Shown here one piece after another: positions 34,414 to 42,177 of a DNA stretch of 56,393 bases. The notes beneath the pieces are model-generated. The model saw only the letters and a list, made by a program, of their open reading frames with translations. It did not search any database and was not told where the DNA came from. The number at the start of each line of letters is the position of its first letter. The first letter of the stretch is position 1. This DNA is from an uncultured Eubacteriales bacterium (GTDB taxonomy: Bacteria; Bacillota; Clostridia; Peptostreptococcales; Anaerovoracaceae): NCBI GenBank assembly GCA_900318105.1, contig ONJG01000070.1, forward strand, positions 1 to 56,393, written 5' to 3'. A program made the translations under genes and the position numbers.

Positions 34414-34817
34414 TCAGATACCTGCTCCGTATTGTTAATGATTTTACCGAGTACGGAATTCACGAATTTATATGAATTATCAGCACTGTATTTTTTTGAC
34501 AGCTCAACAGCTTCATTAATTGACACAGCCTGTGGGATATAGTCAAGATACTTTATCTCCGCAACTGCGGTTCTTATGATTGCGAGATCTGTTTTTGAGA
34601 TTCTTTCAAAGCTCCACTTATCCAGGTTTGCTTTTATCAGTTCATCAATATCCCCGATGTGATCCCTGATGGCATCAAAAGTGTCATCGGCTTGTTTTTT
34701 GCCGATGATATTCGCATCCTCTTCCATGATGCTCAGCTTTGTCACATCAAATGTGCCTTCTGCTTCCATCTGATAGATGAGCTGCATTGTCTTTTCTCTG
34801 ATTTTTTCTCTGTTCAT
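34410..34817 (-). CDS. nusB: Transcription antitermination factor NusB
   Basis: NusB (135 aa), an all-helical protein that with NusE binds boxA RNA in rRNA antitermination. The start REKIREKTMQLIYQMEAEG and the C-terminal IPQAVSINEAVELSKKYSADNSYKFVNSVLGK are diagnostic. GAGGTG lies just before ATG. It overlaps the TsaD-like gene by four bases and follows the Asp23-family gene by 13 bases, the usual asp23-nusB-xse neighbourhood of Bacillota. Confidence 0.95.
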   Translation of the reverse strand: MNREKIREKTMQLIYQMEAEGTFDVTKLSIMEEDANIIGKKQADDTFDAIRDHIGDIDELIKANLDKWSFERISKTDLAIIRTAVAEIKYLDYIPQAVSINEAVELSKKYSADNSYKFVNSVLGKIINNTEQVSE

Positions 34818-34830
34818 CCGGCACCTCTGA

Positions 34831-35136
34831 TTAATCTGCTTTGTCTATGCCTTCGATTCTGATATTTACGGTCTTGACTATGATACCTGCATGCTCCATC
34901 AGGCTGTGAATGAGCCCGGTCTGAATGTCGTAGCTGAGCTGCGGTATATTCACTCCGTAATATACGAGAATGTCTATGTTGATAGTGTATTCACCGTCTT
35001 CTTCGTCGATCTTTATGGAAGAATTGGTGTACTCACCGGATCTCGTGGTTTTGCCATGTTTTGAAAATCTGCTGACTCCTTCGAAACCGAGGACTATGTC
35101 TTCTGTCAGCCTGGTGAGATTCTTGTCCTGACTCAT
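34831..35136 (-). CDS. Asp23/Gls24 family envelope stress protein
   Basis: A 101-aa Asp23-family protein (YqhY/YloU-like). The features are LTEDIVLGFEGVSRFS, then the beta-strands YTINIDILVYYGVNIPQLSYDIQ and VNIRIEGID. Bacillus YqhY, found next to nusB, influences acetyl-CoA carboxylase; whether this applies here is inference. It shares one base with the CNNM transporter stop (TAATG). Confidence 0.9.
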   Translation of the reverse strand: MSQDKNLTRLTEDIVLGFEGVSRFSKHGKTTRSGEYTNSSIKIDEEDGEYTINIDILVYYGVNIPQLSYDIQTGLIHSLMEHAGIIVKTVNIRIEGIDKAD

Positions 35137-36485
35137 TATTGAACTTCCTCCGGTTCTTCATCGTTGATTTTTATGCGCAGCTTTTCTATACGTCTGTCCC
35201 TGACGCTGAGTATATCAAAGTCATATTTCTCAAATGAAATGGTATTGTATTTAACATCCTCTTTGGGAATCTCTCCCATGAGATCGATGATAAATCCACC
35301 CACTGTCTCACTGGTTTCCGAATCCAGTTCAATACCTGTTTCCTCTCCCAGATCATCGAGATAGACATTGCCGTCGACCTCGAAGACATTGTCGCTTATC
35401 TTTTCGATAATCCTGTCTTCCTCATCGAATTCGTCGTCTATATCTCCCACTATCTGTTCGATTATGTCCTCTACGGAGACGATGCCGCTGAAACCTCCGT
35501 ACTCATCAATGAGTATGGCCAGGTGCTGTTTTTCAATCTGAAGCTCTCTGAACAAAGCGTCTATATTTTTGGTCTCGGGGACGAAATATGCAGGTCTCAG
35601 AAGACTCTTGATATCTACCTTGTCAAATCCTTTCTTTGTTGCATGGTAGAGATAATCCTTTATGTGGAGTATGCCTACGATGTTGTCGGGGTCTCCGTCA
35701 TATACCGGTATTCTTGAGTGTGTGAGCTCCATGAGTTCCTCGAAATATTCATTCCTGTCATCATTGATATCGAACATGAATACATCGGTTCTCGGCGTCA
35801 TGATTTCGTAAGCCAGAAGATCGTCAAACTCGAATATGGAGTCGATCATCTTGCGGCCCTCTTCTTTGATCTCCCCGCTTTCCTGTCCCCTGTCAAGCAT
35901 GGACATTACCTTGTCCTCGGAGAAATACGAATCGTCCACATCGGTCTGTTTTCCAAATATTCTCAGTAAAGCATTTGCAATTCCCCTGCATATCCAGACC
36001 AGAGGAAAGGTGATGTAATATATGAATTTCTGAAATCCCACAAGGCCGACGCCGTATTTCTCACTGGACTGTGCGGCAAGTTTTTTCGGAAGTATATCGG
36101 ACAGCGCTGTGTATAAAATATAAAATCCTATATTGCACAGCAGGAGCATGAATATACCGAATGCATCCTTGTAAAAACCGAATCCGTCTGATGAACGATT
36201 CGACGCATCGATTAAATACATCAGGACGTTGAACAGGAAAAAACATATTACAATGCTTATGAAACTCGCTGCATGGTTCGCGTAGTGATACATCGAAGGC
36301 TTGGCCAGAAAAGCAGCCACAGCCTGTAATTTCTTGTTTTCGGGATTGTCTTCCAGAGCTTCTTTTATGATATTTCTGTCGATGTAATCAAGGGCTCTTT
36401 TGGATGCGACCACAAGAGCGTTGAATATCATAATAAGCACTATGATAATGATTAAATACAATCCGGGAAGACCGTCATCTGTCAT
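35136..36485 (-). CDS. CNNM/CorB family (HlyC/CorC) transporter with CBS domains
   Basis: A 449-aa membrane protein. The N-terminal CNNM transmembrane domain has about four hydrophobic segments (1-180). Two CBS domains follow (MTPRTDVFMFDIN from about 230; VPETKNIDALFRELQ from about 290, with EYGGFSGIVSVEDIIEQIVGDI), then a CorC_HlyC domain (about 360-440). Relatives export Mg2+ or other divalent ions. AGAGGT precedes ATG. It begins three bases after the U32 peptidase-family gene ends. Confidence 0.93.
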   Translation of the reverse strand: MTDDGLPGLYLIIIIVLIMIFNALVVASKRALDYIDRNIIKEALEDNPENKKLQAVAAFLAKPSMYHYANHAASFISIVICFFLFNVLMYLIDASNRSSDGFGFYKDAFGIFMLLLCNIGFYILYTALSDILPKKLAAQSSEKYGVGLVGFQKFIYYITFPLVWICRGIANALLRIFGKQTDVDDSYFSEDKVMSMLDRGQESGEIKEEGRKMIDSIFEFDDLLAYEIMTPRTDVFMFDINDDRNEYFEELMELTHSRIPVYDGDPDNIVGILHIKDYLYHATKKGFDKVDIKSLLRPAYFVPETKNIDALFRELQIEKQHLAILIDEYGGFSGIVSVEDIIEQIVGDIDDEFDEEDRIIEKISDNVFEVDGNVYLDDLGEETGIELDSETSETVGGFIIDLMGEIPKEDVKYNTISFEKYDFDILSVRDRRIEKLRIKINDEEPEEVQ

Positions 36486-36487
36486 CT

Positions 36488-37723
36488 CTATACCTCTTTT
36501 CTCTTTCTAATTATGAAGCCCTCTCCGGGCGTTTTATTAAAACGAATCTTTAATTTCTCCTGAGGATGTGGCGCGCTCTCGACGGCTTCGCCTTCCTCGT
36601 TGTACATTTCCTCTATCACTTCTTCGTAATAAGGCGTGCCGGGGCCGAATATTTCAACAGTGTCACCTACCGAGAATTTGTTCCTCTGCTCGACATTCGT
36701 AAGGCCGGTAGCATCATCATGTGTTCCGACAAGTCCGACAAATGAATAATCCCTTGTATAATCACTGGTCAGGTAGTTCTGATCCTTGTCGGTAGGCTTG
36801 TTGTAATAAAAGCCGTGTGTGAATTCCCTGTGGCTGGCCTTGCAGAGCTCATCGAAGTGAGCGGGATTATATATATAAGTATCGGGGTTCTTCAGATACT
36901 CGTCGATTGCGGCTCTGTATGCCGAAACAACCGTGGCCACGTAATACATCGACTTCATCCTGCCCTCTATCTTAAGGGATGTCACTCCGGCATCCGCAAG
37001 ATCCGGAATTCTGTCTATCATGCAGAGGTCCCTGGAATTCATGATATAACTGCCTCTGCCGTCCTCCTCTATGGGATAATACTCTCCGGGTCTTTGTTCC
37101 TCCACAAGTGCATATTTCCATCTGCATGGATGGGTGCATGCTCCTTTGTTTGCATCGCGGCCTGCCATGAAATTACTCAACAGGCATCTGCCCGAATAAG
37201 ATATGCACATCGCGCCGTGCACAAAGGCCTCCACATCCGTTCCGTCCGGCAGAGATTCGCTCATCTTCCTGAGCTCGGCGAGGCTCATCTCTCTTGCAGC
37301 AACTATGCGCCTGACGCCCTGGGATGCCCAGAAATTGGCAGTTACATAGTTTGTTGTATTGGCCTGGGTTGAGAGATGTATCTCGGCATCGGGTATCTGT
37401 TCTTTAATTAAGGCAATTACGCCGGGATCGGACACGATGAACGCATCGATAGGGATTTCCTTAATCCTCCGGATATAATCCCTGAGAGGCTCTATATCCT
37501 CGTTATGAGCATAGATATTTATAGTTAAATATCCTTTTTTGTCTCTTTGATGGATATAGTCCATGGCCTCTGATATTTCAGAGATACTTAAATTTCCGGC
37601 GCCCGCTCTCAGGGAGAACATCTCCCCGCCGAAATAAACGGCATCGGCGCCATAATCTATCGCTGTTTTAAGTTTTTCAAGGTCACCTGCCGGGGCAAGT
37701 AATTCAAGTTTTGTGTCAGTCAT
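36488..37723 (-). CDS. trhP: U32 peptidase family protein (TrhP-like tRNA hydroxylation factor)
   Basis: A 411-aa U32-family protein: LELLAPAGDLEKLKTAIDYGADAVYFGG, then AMCISYSGRCLLSNFMAGRDANKG with conserved Cys, and CTHPCRWKY. Characterised relatives (TrhP, YrrN/YrrO) form 5-hydroxyuridine at tRNA position 34 using prephenate. The next gene upstream is trmR, whose product methylates that base, so the pathway fits. I chose ATG 37723, overlapping the trmR end by eight bases; a longer start at 37768 gives unrelated sequence. Only one U32 gene is present, whereas Bacillus has two. Confidence 0.9.
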   Translation of the reverse strand: MTDTKLELLAPAGDLEKLKTAIDYGADAVYFGGEMFSLRAGAGNLSISEISEAMDYIHQRDKKGYLTINIYAHNEDIEPLRDYIRRIKEIPIDAFIVSDPGVIALIKEQIPDAEIHLSTQANTTNYVTANFWASQGVRRIVAAREMSLAELRKMSESLPDGTDVEAFVHGAMCISYSGRCLLSNFMAGRDANKGACTHPCRWKYALVEEQRPGEYYPIEEDGRGSYIMNSRDLCMIDRIPDLADAGVTSLKIEGRMKSMYYVATVVSAYRAAIDEYLKNPDTYIYNPAHFDELCKASHREFTHGFYYNKPTDKDQNYLTSDYTRDYSFVGLVGTHDDATGLTNVEQRNKFSVGDTVEIFGPGTPYYEEVIEEMYNEEGEAVESAPHPQEKLKIRFNKTPGEGFIIRKRKEV

Positions 37724-38363
37724 CAAGTTTGATAATAGCCAGGCCGTCGCCACTGCTTGACAGTGCAACGGTCAGGTCCTCTCTGTTATTTATGTATTCA
37801 AGGAAAGATTTCATGTATTTTACGTTGGTCCTGTGGCGTTTTGCGCCGGGAAGCGTTCTGTCATAAATCCAGCCGCTTATCAGTATATTGTCGCAGACTA
37901 TTATTGCACCTGGATTACAGAGCTTTTCGGCGAGGCTGAAATATTCTCTGTAGTGGGTTTTACCTGCGTCTATAAAAACGAAATCAAATTTGTTTTTAAA
38001 TATGTGATTCGACAGAACTTCTTCTGCGTCACCATGAAGCAACTCTATCCTGCCGGCGCATGGTGAATTATTAAAGTTCAATTCTGCAACCTCAGCCATT
38101 GAGTCTTCTTTTTCGATGGTGACTACGCATGCATCAGGGCATCTGCTTGCAAAGAATAATGCAGAATAGCCCTGAGCAGTTCCGATTTCCAGTATGTGAC
38201 CGGGCTTTTTGAGGCTGAGAAGCATAGACAGCATATCCTCGGTCTCTTTGAGTATCAGAGGTATGCCGGCATTTTCATTTTCAAGCCTCAGCCTTTCGAG
38301 CTCGGGAGTGAGCGGCTTGTGATAGCTCTCTACGAAATCACCCTGTCTGGTGGAAATAGCCAT
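37716..38363 (-). CDS. trmR: tRNA 5-hydroxyuridine methyltransferase (TrmR/YrrM-like)
   Basis: A 215-aa class I O-methyltransferase. The SAM-binding motif is ILEIGTAQGYSALFFA (about 56-71), followed by VVTIEKE, DFVFIDAGKTHYREYF with the metal-site Asp, and VCDNILISGW. This is the YrrM family; Bacillus TrmR converts ho5U34 to mo5U34. The gene order mltG-trmR-U32 supports the assignment. It starts three bases after the mltG stop and overlaps the U32 gene at its end. Confidence 0.9.
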   Translation of the reverse strand: MAISTRQGDFVESYHKPLTPELERLRLENENAGIPLILKETEDMLSMLLSLKKPGHILEIGTAQGYSALFFASRCPDACVVTIEKEDSMAEVAELNFNNSPCAGRIELLHGDAEEVLSNHIFKNKFDFVFIDAGKTHYREYFSLAEKLCNPGAIIVCDNILISGWIYDRTLPGAKRHRTNVKYMKSFLEYINNREDLTVALSSSGDGLAIIKLDD

Positions 38364-38366
38364 CTG

Positions 38367-39350
38367 TTACTCCGCCTCCGATGCTTTTTTATACTCTTCG
38401 AGCAGCCTGTTGTATTCCTCCTCGTCGTCGGTAAACACATGGCTGCCATCGAGTTTGGAATTGTAGACATAATAGATATTATCGTTGTCTTCGGGATACA
38501 GAGCTGCTTTGATTGATTCCTCACCCGGATTACAAAGCGGCGCTTTCTTAAGCTCATCGGCCGGCAGCAATTCGAGGTTATATCTGTTGTGAATAACCGC
38601 CGAAATTGCAGGTTTTTCCTTATCTATGCCGGTTTCAAGCTCTATCATGGAAGCTATATAAACCACTTCCCTTATGCTGAGTCCGAGTTCATCCGTTCTG
38701 GCTCTGTAATCCTCATTGAAGAACAGGTCAAACTGGTTCAGCATGGTCATAATCAGCATGCTCTCATCGGCATCATATCCTATGGTATATTCACCGGGAA
38801 ACAGAAAACCTTCAACCTGATTGCTGCCCAGTTTGTTATCTCCGATAATTTCGAACTCTTTTAAGTCCTCTGAACTGGCAGCTTCGAGGAATGCTTCCTT
38901 GTCAGCAATACCATCTCTTTCAAGAGCCGATGCGATCTGGTCCAGGTTGTAGCCCGCAGGAATGGTAAATCCGCTTGACGTGCTTATCCCGTTGACAACT
39001 GTCCTGGCTATTTCAACGGAATTCATCGAGGGAGAAAGATAATAAAGACCGGGCCTCGGTTTATCCGACCTTGACAGCTTTGCAACGGTTATAAAATCCC
39101 CGGGTTTATCTATTATCCCCTCATCCACAAGCGTCTCTGCCACATCTTCCAGCGAATCTCCGCTCTTTACTTCCACATTTTTATATGTGGTCATGGTCCT
39201 GTCGTACGGAGCAGCCATATTTGTTATGACAGCAAAAACAGCAATCAAAACTGCCAGAACCAGGATTAGTATTCCGAGTATAACACGCAGTTTTGACGCC
39301 GGTTTTACGTTTATGTCCTTATCTGTATGATTATTGTCTGCTCTGCTCAA
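38367..39350 (-). CDS. mltG: MltG-like endolytic transglycosylase, shortened catalytic domain
   Basis: A 327-aa YceG/MltG-family protein. It has an N-terminal membrane segment (about 22-45), a LysM-like module (about 56-110) and the catalytic domain. The segment ASMIELET (233-240) keeps the catalytic Glu region; HNRY (254-257), NPG (274-276) and GSHVF (312-316) are retained. Missing is the stretch that in canonical MltG carries LQSDPTV, SPYNTY and GLPPGPI: between HNRY and CNPG there are only about 15 residues. The start is TTG with no clear ribosome site, 13 bases after efp. Canonical MltG cleaves nascent glycan strands; activity here is uncertain. Confidence 0.85.
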   Translation of the reverse strand: MSRADNNHTDKDINVKPASKLRVILGILILVLAVLIAVFAVITNMAAPYDRTMTTYKNVEVKSGDSLEDVAETLVDEGIIDKPGDFITVAKLSRSDKPRPGLYYLSPSMNSVEIARTVVNGISTSSGFTIPAGYNLDQIASALERDGIADKEAFLEAASSEDLKEFEIIGDNKLGSNQVEGFLFPGEYTIGYDADESMLIMTMLNQFDLFFNEDYRARTDELGLSIREVVYIASMIELETGIDKEKPAISAVIHNRYNLELLPADELKKAPLCNPGEESIKAALYPEDNDNIYYVYNSKLDGSHVFTDDEEEYNRLLEEYKKASEAE

Positions 39351-39363
39351 TTTTTTCTGTTAA

Positions 39364-39924
39364 TTATTTGGACCTTCCGAGATACTCGCCGGATCTTGTA
39401 TCAATCTGGATTCTCTCACCTTCATTGATAAAGATAGGAACCTGGATAACAGCACCGGTCTCCACGGTTGCGGCCTTGGTGACGTTTGTTGCGGTATCGC
39501 CTTTAACGCCCGGCTCTGTCTCGATTACTTCAAGATCCACAAAGTTCGGAGCTTCTACATCAAAAGCGTTGTCTTTGTAGAACTTTACTGTCGCAATGTC
39601 GTTCTCACGCAGATATTTCATTGCTTCCTCAACGAGTTCCGATGTCAGCGGAACCTGATCGTATGTGTCCTGATCCATGAAGTAGTAGAGCTCTCCGTCA
39701 TTGTAGAGATACTGCATCTGCTTGGTCTCGATGTGAGCCTTTGGGAATTTGTCATTGGGATTGAATGCTTCTTCCCTTGTTGCTCCCGTAAGGATGTTTC
39801 TGTACTTTGTTCTTACAAAAGCTGCTCCTTTGCCGGGTTTTACGTGCTGAAAGTCGAGCACAACATGCGGCTCACCGTTCATCTCAAAAGTAATACCTTT
39901 TCTGAAATCTCCTGCACTAATCAT
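39364..39924 (-). CDS. efp: Elongation factor P
   Basis: EF-P (186 aa), which rescues ribosomes stalled at polyproline. The KOW-like first domain begins [21 protein letters not shown], and [14 protein letters not shown] holds the Lys that is modified in many bacteria (in the loop PGKG). Domains II and III follow with [10 protein letters not shown] and the C-terminal [30 protein letters not shown] precedes ATG. mltG starts 13 bases downstream. Confidence 0.97.
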   Translation of the reverse strand: MISAGDFRKGITFEMNGEPHVVLDFQHVKPGKGAAFVRTKYRNILTGATREEAFNPNDKFPKAHIETKQMQYLYNDGELYYFMDQDTYDQVPLTSELVEEAMKYLRENDIATVKFYKDNAFDVEAPNFVDLEVIETEPGVKGDTATNVTKAATVETGAVIQVPIFINEGERIQIDTRSGEYLGRSK

Positions 39925-39972
39925 ACTTATCTCTCCTTTTATAATTATTAAAATACAATCTTATGGAAATTA

Positions 39973-40299
39973 TTATATGCCCATGGCTTCACCGATGATT
40001 TTAAAAACATCATTCATCATGACCGAAAATGCCGCTTCTGACTGGAGAAACTTTGCTGCCAGAGGCTTTGTGGCCATCATTGTGCTCAGACTCTGAATGC
40101 GGCTCATAAGATCCTGGGCAGGTTCCGTACCGCTGAGCTGTGCTGCCTGAAGTTCCATCTGGAGCTTTTGCATCTCGGCTATCATCTCGGATACTTCCTT
40201 ATCCGAGTCGATTTCTTTTCTTACTTTGTCAAATTCAATGAATTCATTTGATTCTTTTATGGCTTTGGCCAGGCTGTGTGCCTCATCATATACGTTCAT
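39973..40299 (-). CDS. YlbF/YmcA family regulator
   Basis: A 108-aa helical protein of the YlbF family: NVYDEAHSLAKAIKESNEFIEFDKV, then MIAEMQKLQMELQAAQLSG. In Bacillus, YlbF, YmcA and YaaT form the Y-complex that guides RNase Y and affects sporulation and competence. Placement 12 bases after rnj, an RNA-decay gene, is suggestive. Which Bacillus paralogue it corresponds to cannot be said. There is a 48-base gap before efp. Confidence 0.85.
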   Translation of the reverse strand: MNVYDEAHSLAKAIKESNEFIEFDKVRKEIDSDKEVSEMIAEMQKLQMELQAAQLSGTEPAQDLMSRIQSLSTMMATKPLAAKFLQSEAAFSVMMNDVFKIIGEAMGI

Positions 40300-40311
40300 A
40301 TGATTATCCTC

Positions 40312-42159
40312 CTATACGTACATTATAACCGGGATAATAACCGGATTTCGTTTGGTCTCTTTATATATAAATCCCTTCATATCGGATTTAATTGTCCTGC
40401 TGAGTGAGGCTTCATCCAGAAGATGATCTTCCGTGCATTTGCCTATAGCATTATAGACAACACCGACAGCCTGATGTATGAGATCCTGCTGTTCCTGGAC
40501 ATATACAAAGCCTATGGTGTTGAGTTTAGGTTCTGCCATAAGCGAGCCTGTGGCTGCATCAATTACAACCGAAACCGTTACAAGACCGGACTGGGACAGG
40601 GTCTTTCTTTCCTTGAGCACCTGGTTTCCGACATCTCCGATGCCATAGCCGTCTACCATGATATCTTCTCCTGAAGTATAGCCTTCAATCAGTTTTGCTT
40701 TTTTGTCGCTTACTTCAAGAGCGTCACCGTTGCTCATGACGAATATTCTGGTCTTGGGCTGTCCGAGCCTGTTGGAGAGTTTTGCATGCTCTATCAGATG
40801 TCTGTACTCTCCGTGTGCCGGAACGAAAAATCTCGGTCGAATCAGGGTCTGGATAAGCTTTAGCTCCTCTGATGAAGCATGCCCGGACACATGTACATCC
40901 ATGGCAGACGCCAGAACAACTTCCACCCTCTTCTCATACAGCTGGTTTATAACCTGCGAAACGACTTTTTCATTACCCGGAATAGGCGATGAAGAGAAAA
41001 CTACCATGTCATTCTTTTTGAGCTTGATGGCTTTGTGATTGTCGTATGCCATTCTGGTGAGTGCCGACATCGGTTCACCCTGGCTACCGGTTGTCAGTAT
41101 GGTTATATTCTTATCCGGCAGGTTCCTGGTTTTTGTTATATCCACAAATATGGATTCCGGTATGTCATCCAGATAGCCGAGTTCCTTTGAGAGTGCAAGC
41201 ACGTTCTCCATCGATCTTCCGGAAACAGCTACCTTTCTTCCGTGCTTCATGGATGCTTCCATAAAGTATTTGATTCTGTGTACATTGGATGCGAAAGTGG
41301 CTATTATAATCCTGCTTTCGGTATTATTGAAGATCTCATCTATTGACTTTCTGACTACGGCTTCTGACGGAGTATATCCCTGCCTCAGGACATTGGTGCT
41401 GTCACACAGAAATACATCAACGCCTTCATCTCCGAGCTGAGAAAATCTCTTGAGGTCTATTACTTTTCCGTCCAGAGGAGAGTAATCTATTTTGAAATCT
41501 CCGGTATGTACAACATGCCCTCCCGGGAACTTTACGGAAAATGCAAGAGCATCAGCTATGCTGTGATTTATCTGGATGGCTTCGACCTTGAATGAGCCTA
41601 CCTTGAATTTATCTCCTGCCTTAATCACGTGCTTTTCGCAGCTGAGAGCATGCTCCTCGAGTTTGTGCTCTATCATGCCCATCGGAAGTGCTGCTGCATA
41701 TACGGGAACCCTGAGTTCCTTTAAGAGATAAGGAACTCCTCCTATATGATCCTCATGACCGTGTGTTATGATAAGACCTTTAACTTTGGATGCATTTTCA
41801 ACGAGATATGTGAAATCCGGAATGACTATATCAATTCCGAACATCTCGTACTCTGGAAATGCAAATCCGCAATCAATAATCAGGATCTCATCGTTACACT
41901 CGATAAGGGTGCAATTCTTGCCTATCTCCTTCAGACCTCCGAGAGGAATAATCCTGAACGGAGCGGGACTTGTTTTTTTCTTTGCGGCAGTCTTTTTAGC
42001 AGATTCCTTTTTTGCTGCTGCAGCCTTCCTTGATGCTGACTTTGCAGCGGATTTAACAGAGGATTTCTGATTCTTTCTGCTCGCGTTTTTAATCTTTATC
42101 TTGCCTTTTTGCTTTTTATAGTTTCTATTATTGCTATTGTTGTTTTTTGTATTTGCCAT
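40312..42159 (-). CDS. rnj: Ribonuclease J with Lys/Ala-rich N-terminal extension
   Basis: RNase J (615 aa), a 5'-3' exo- and endoribonuclease of mRNA decay and rRNA maturation. The metallo-beta-lactamase motif HGHEDHIGG (133-141) and HTGDFKIDYSPLDG are clear; the beta-CASP part holds GHASSEELKL and PAHGEYRH. The first 67 residues are an extension with Asn-rich (1-13) and Lys/Ala-rich parts (about 31-63), absent from Bacillus RNase J. It is likely disordered and RNA-binding; that is inference. The ribosome site before ATG is weak. leuS ends 18 bases upstream of it. Confidence 0.96.
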   Translation of the reverse strand: MANTKNNNSNNRNYKKQKGKIKIKNASRKNQKSSVKSAAKSASRKAAAAKKESAKKTAAKKKTSPAPFRIIPLGGLKEIGKNCTLIECNDEILIIDCGFAFPEYEMFGIDIVIPDFTYLVENASKVKGLIITHGHEDHIGGVPYLLKELRVPVYAAALPMGMIEHKLEEHALSCEKHVIKAGDKFKVGSFKVEAIQINHSIADALAFSVKFPGGHVVHTGDFKIDYSPLDGKVIDLKRFSQLGDEGVDVFLCDSTNVLRQGYTPSEAVVRKSIDEIFNNTESRIIIATFASNVHRIKYFMEASMKHGRKVAVSGRSMENVLALSKELGYLDDIPESIFVDITKTRNLPDKNITILTTGSQGEPMSALTRMAYDNHKAIKLKKNDMVVFSSSPIPGNEKVVSQVINQLYEKRVEVVLASAMDVHVSGHASSEELKLIQTLIRPRFFVPAHGEYRHLIEHAKLSNRLGQPKTRIFVMSNGDALEVSDKKAKLIEGYTSGEDIMVDGYGIGDVGNQVLKERKTLSQSGLVTVSVVIDAATGSLMAEPKLNTIGFVYVQEQQDLIHQAVGVVYNAIGKCTEDHLLDEASLSRTIKSDMKGFIYKETKRNPVIIPVIMYV

Positions 42160-42177
42160 ATATTGTACAGAGCCGCA

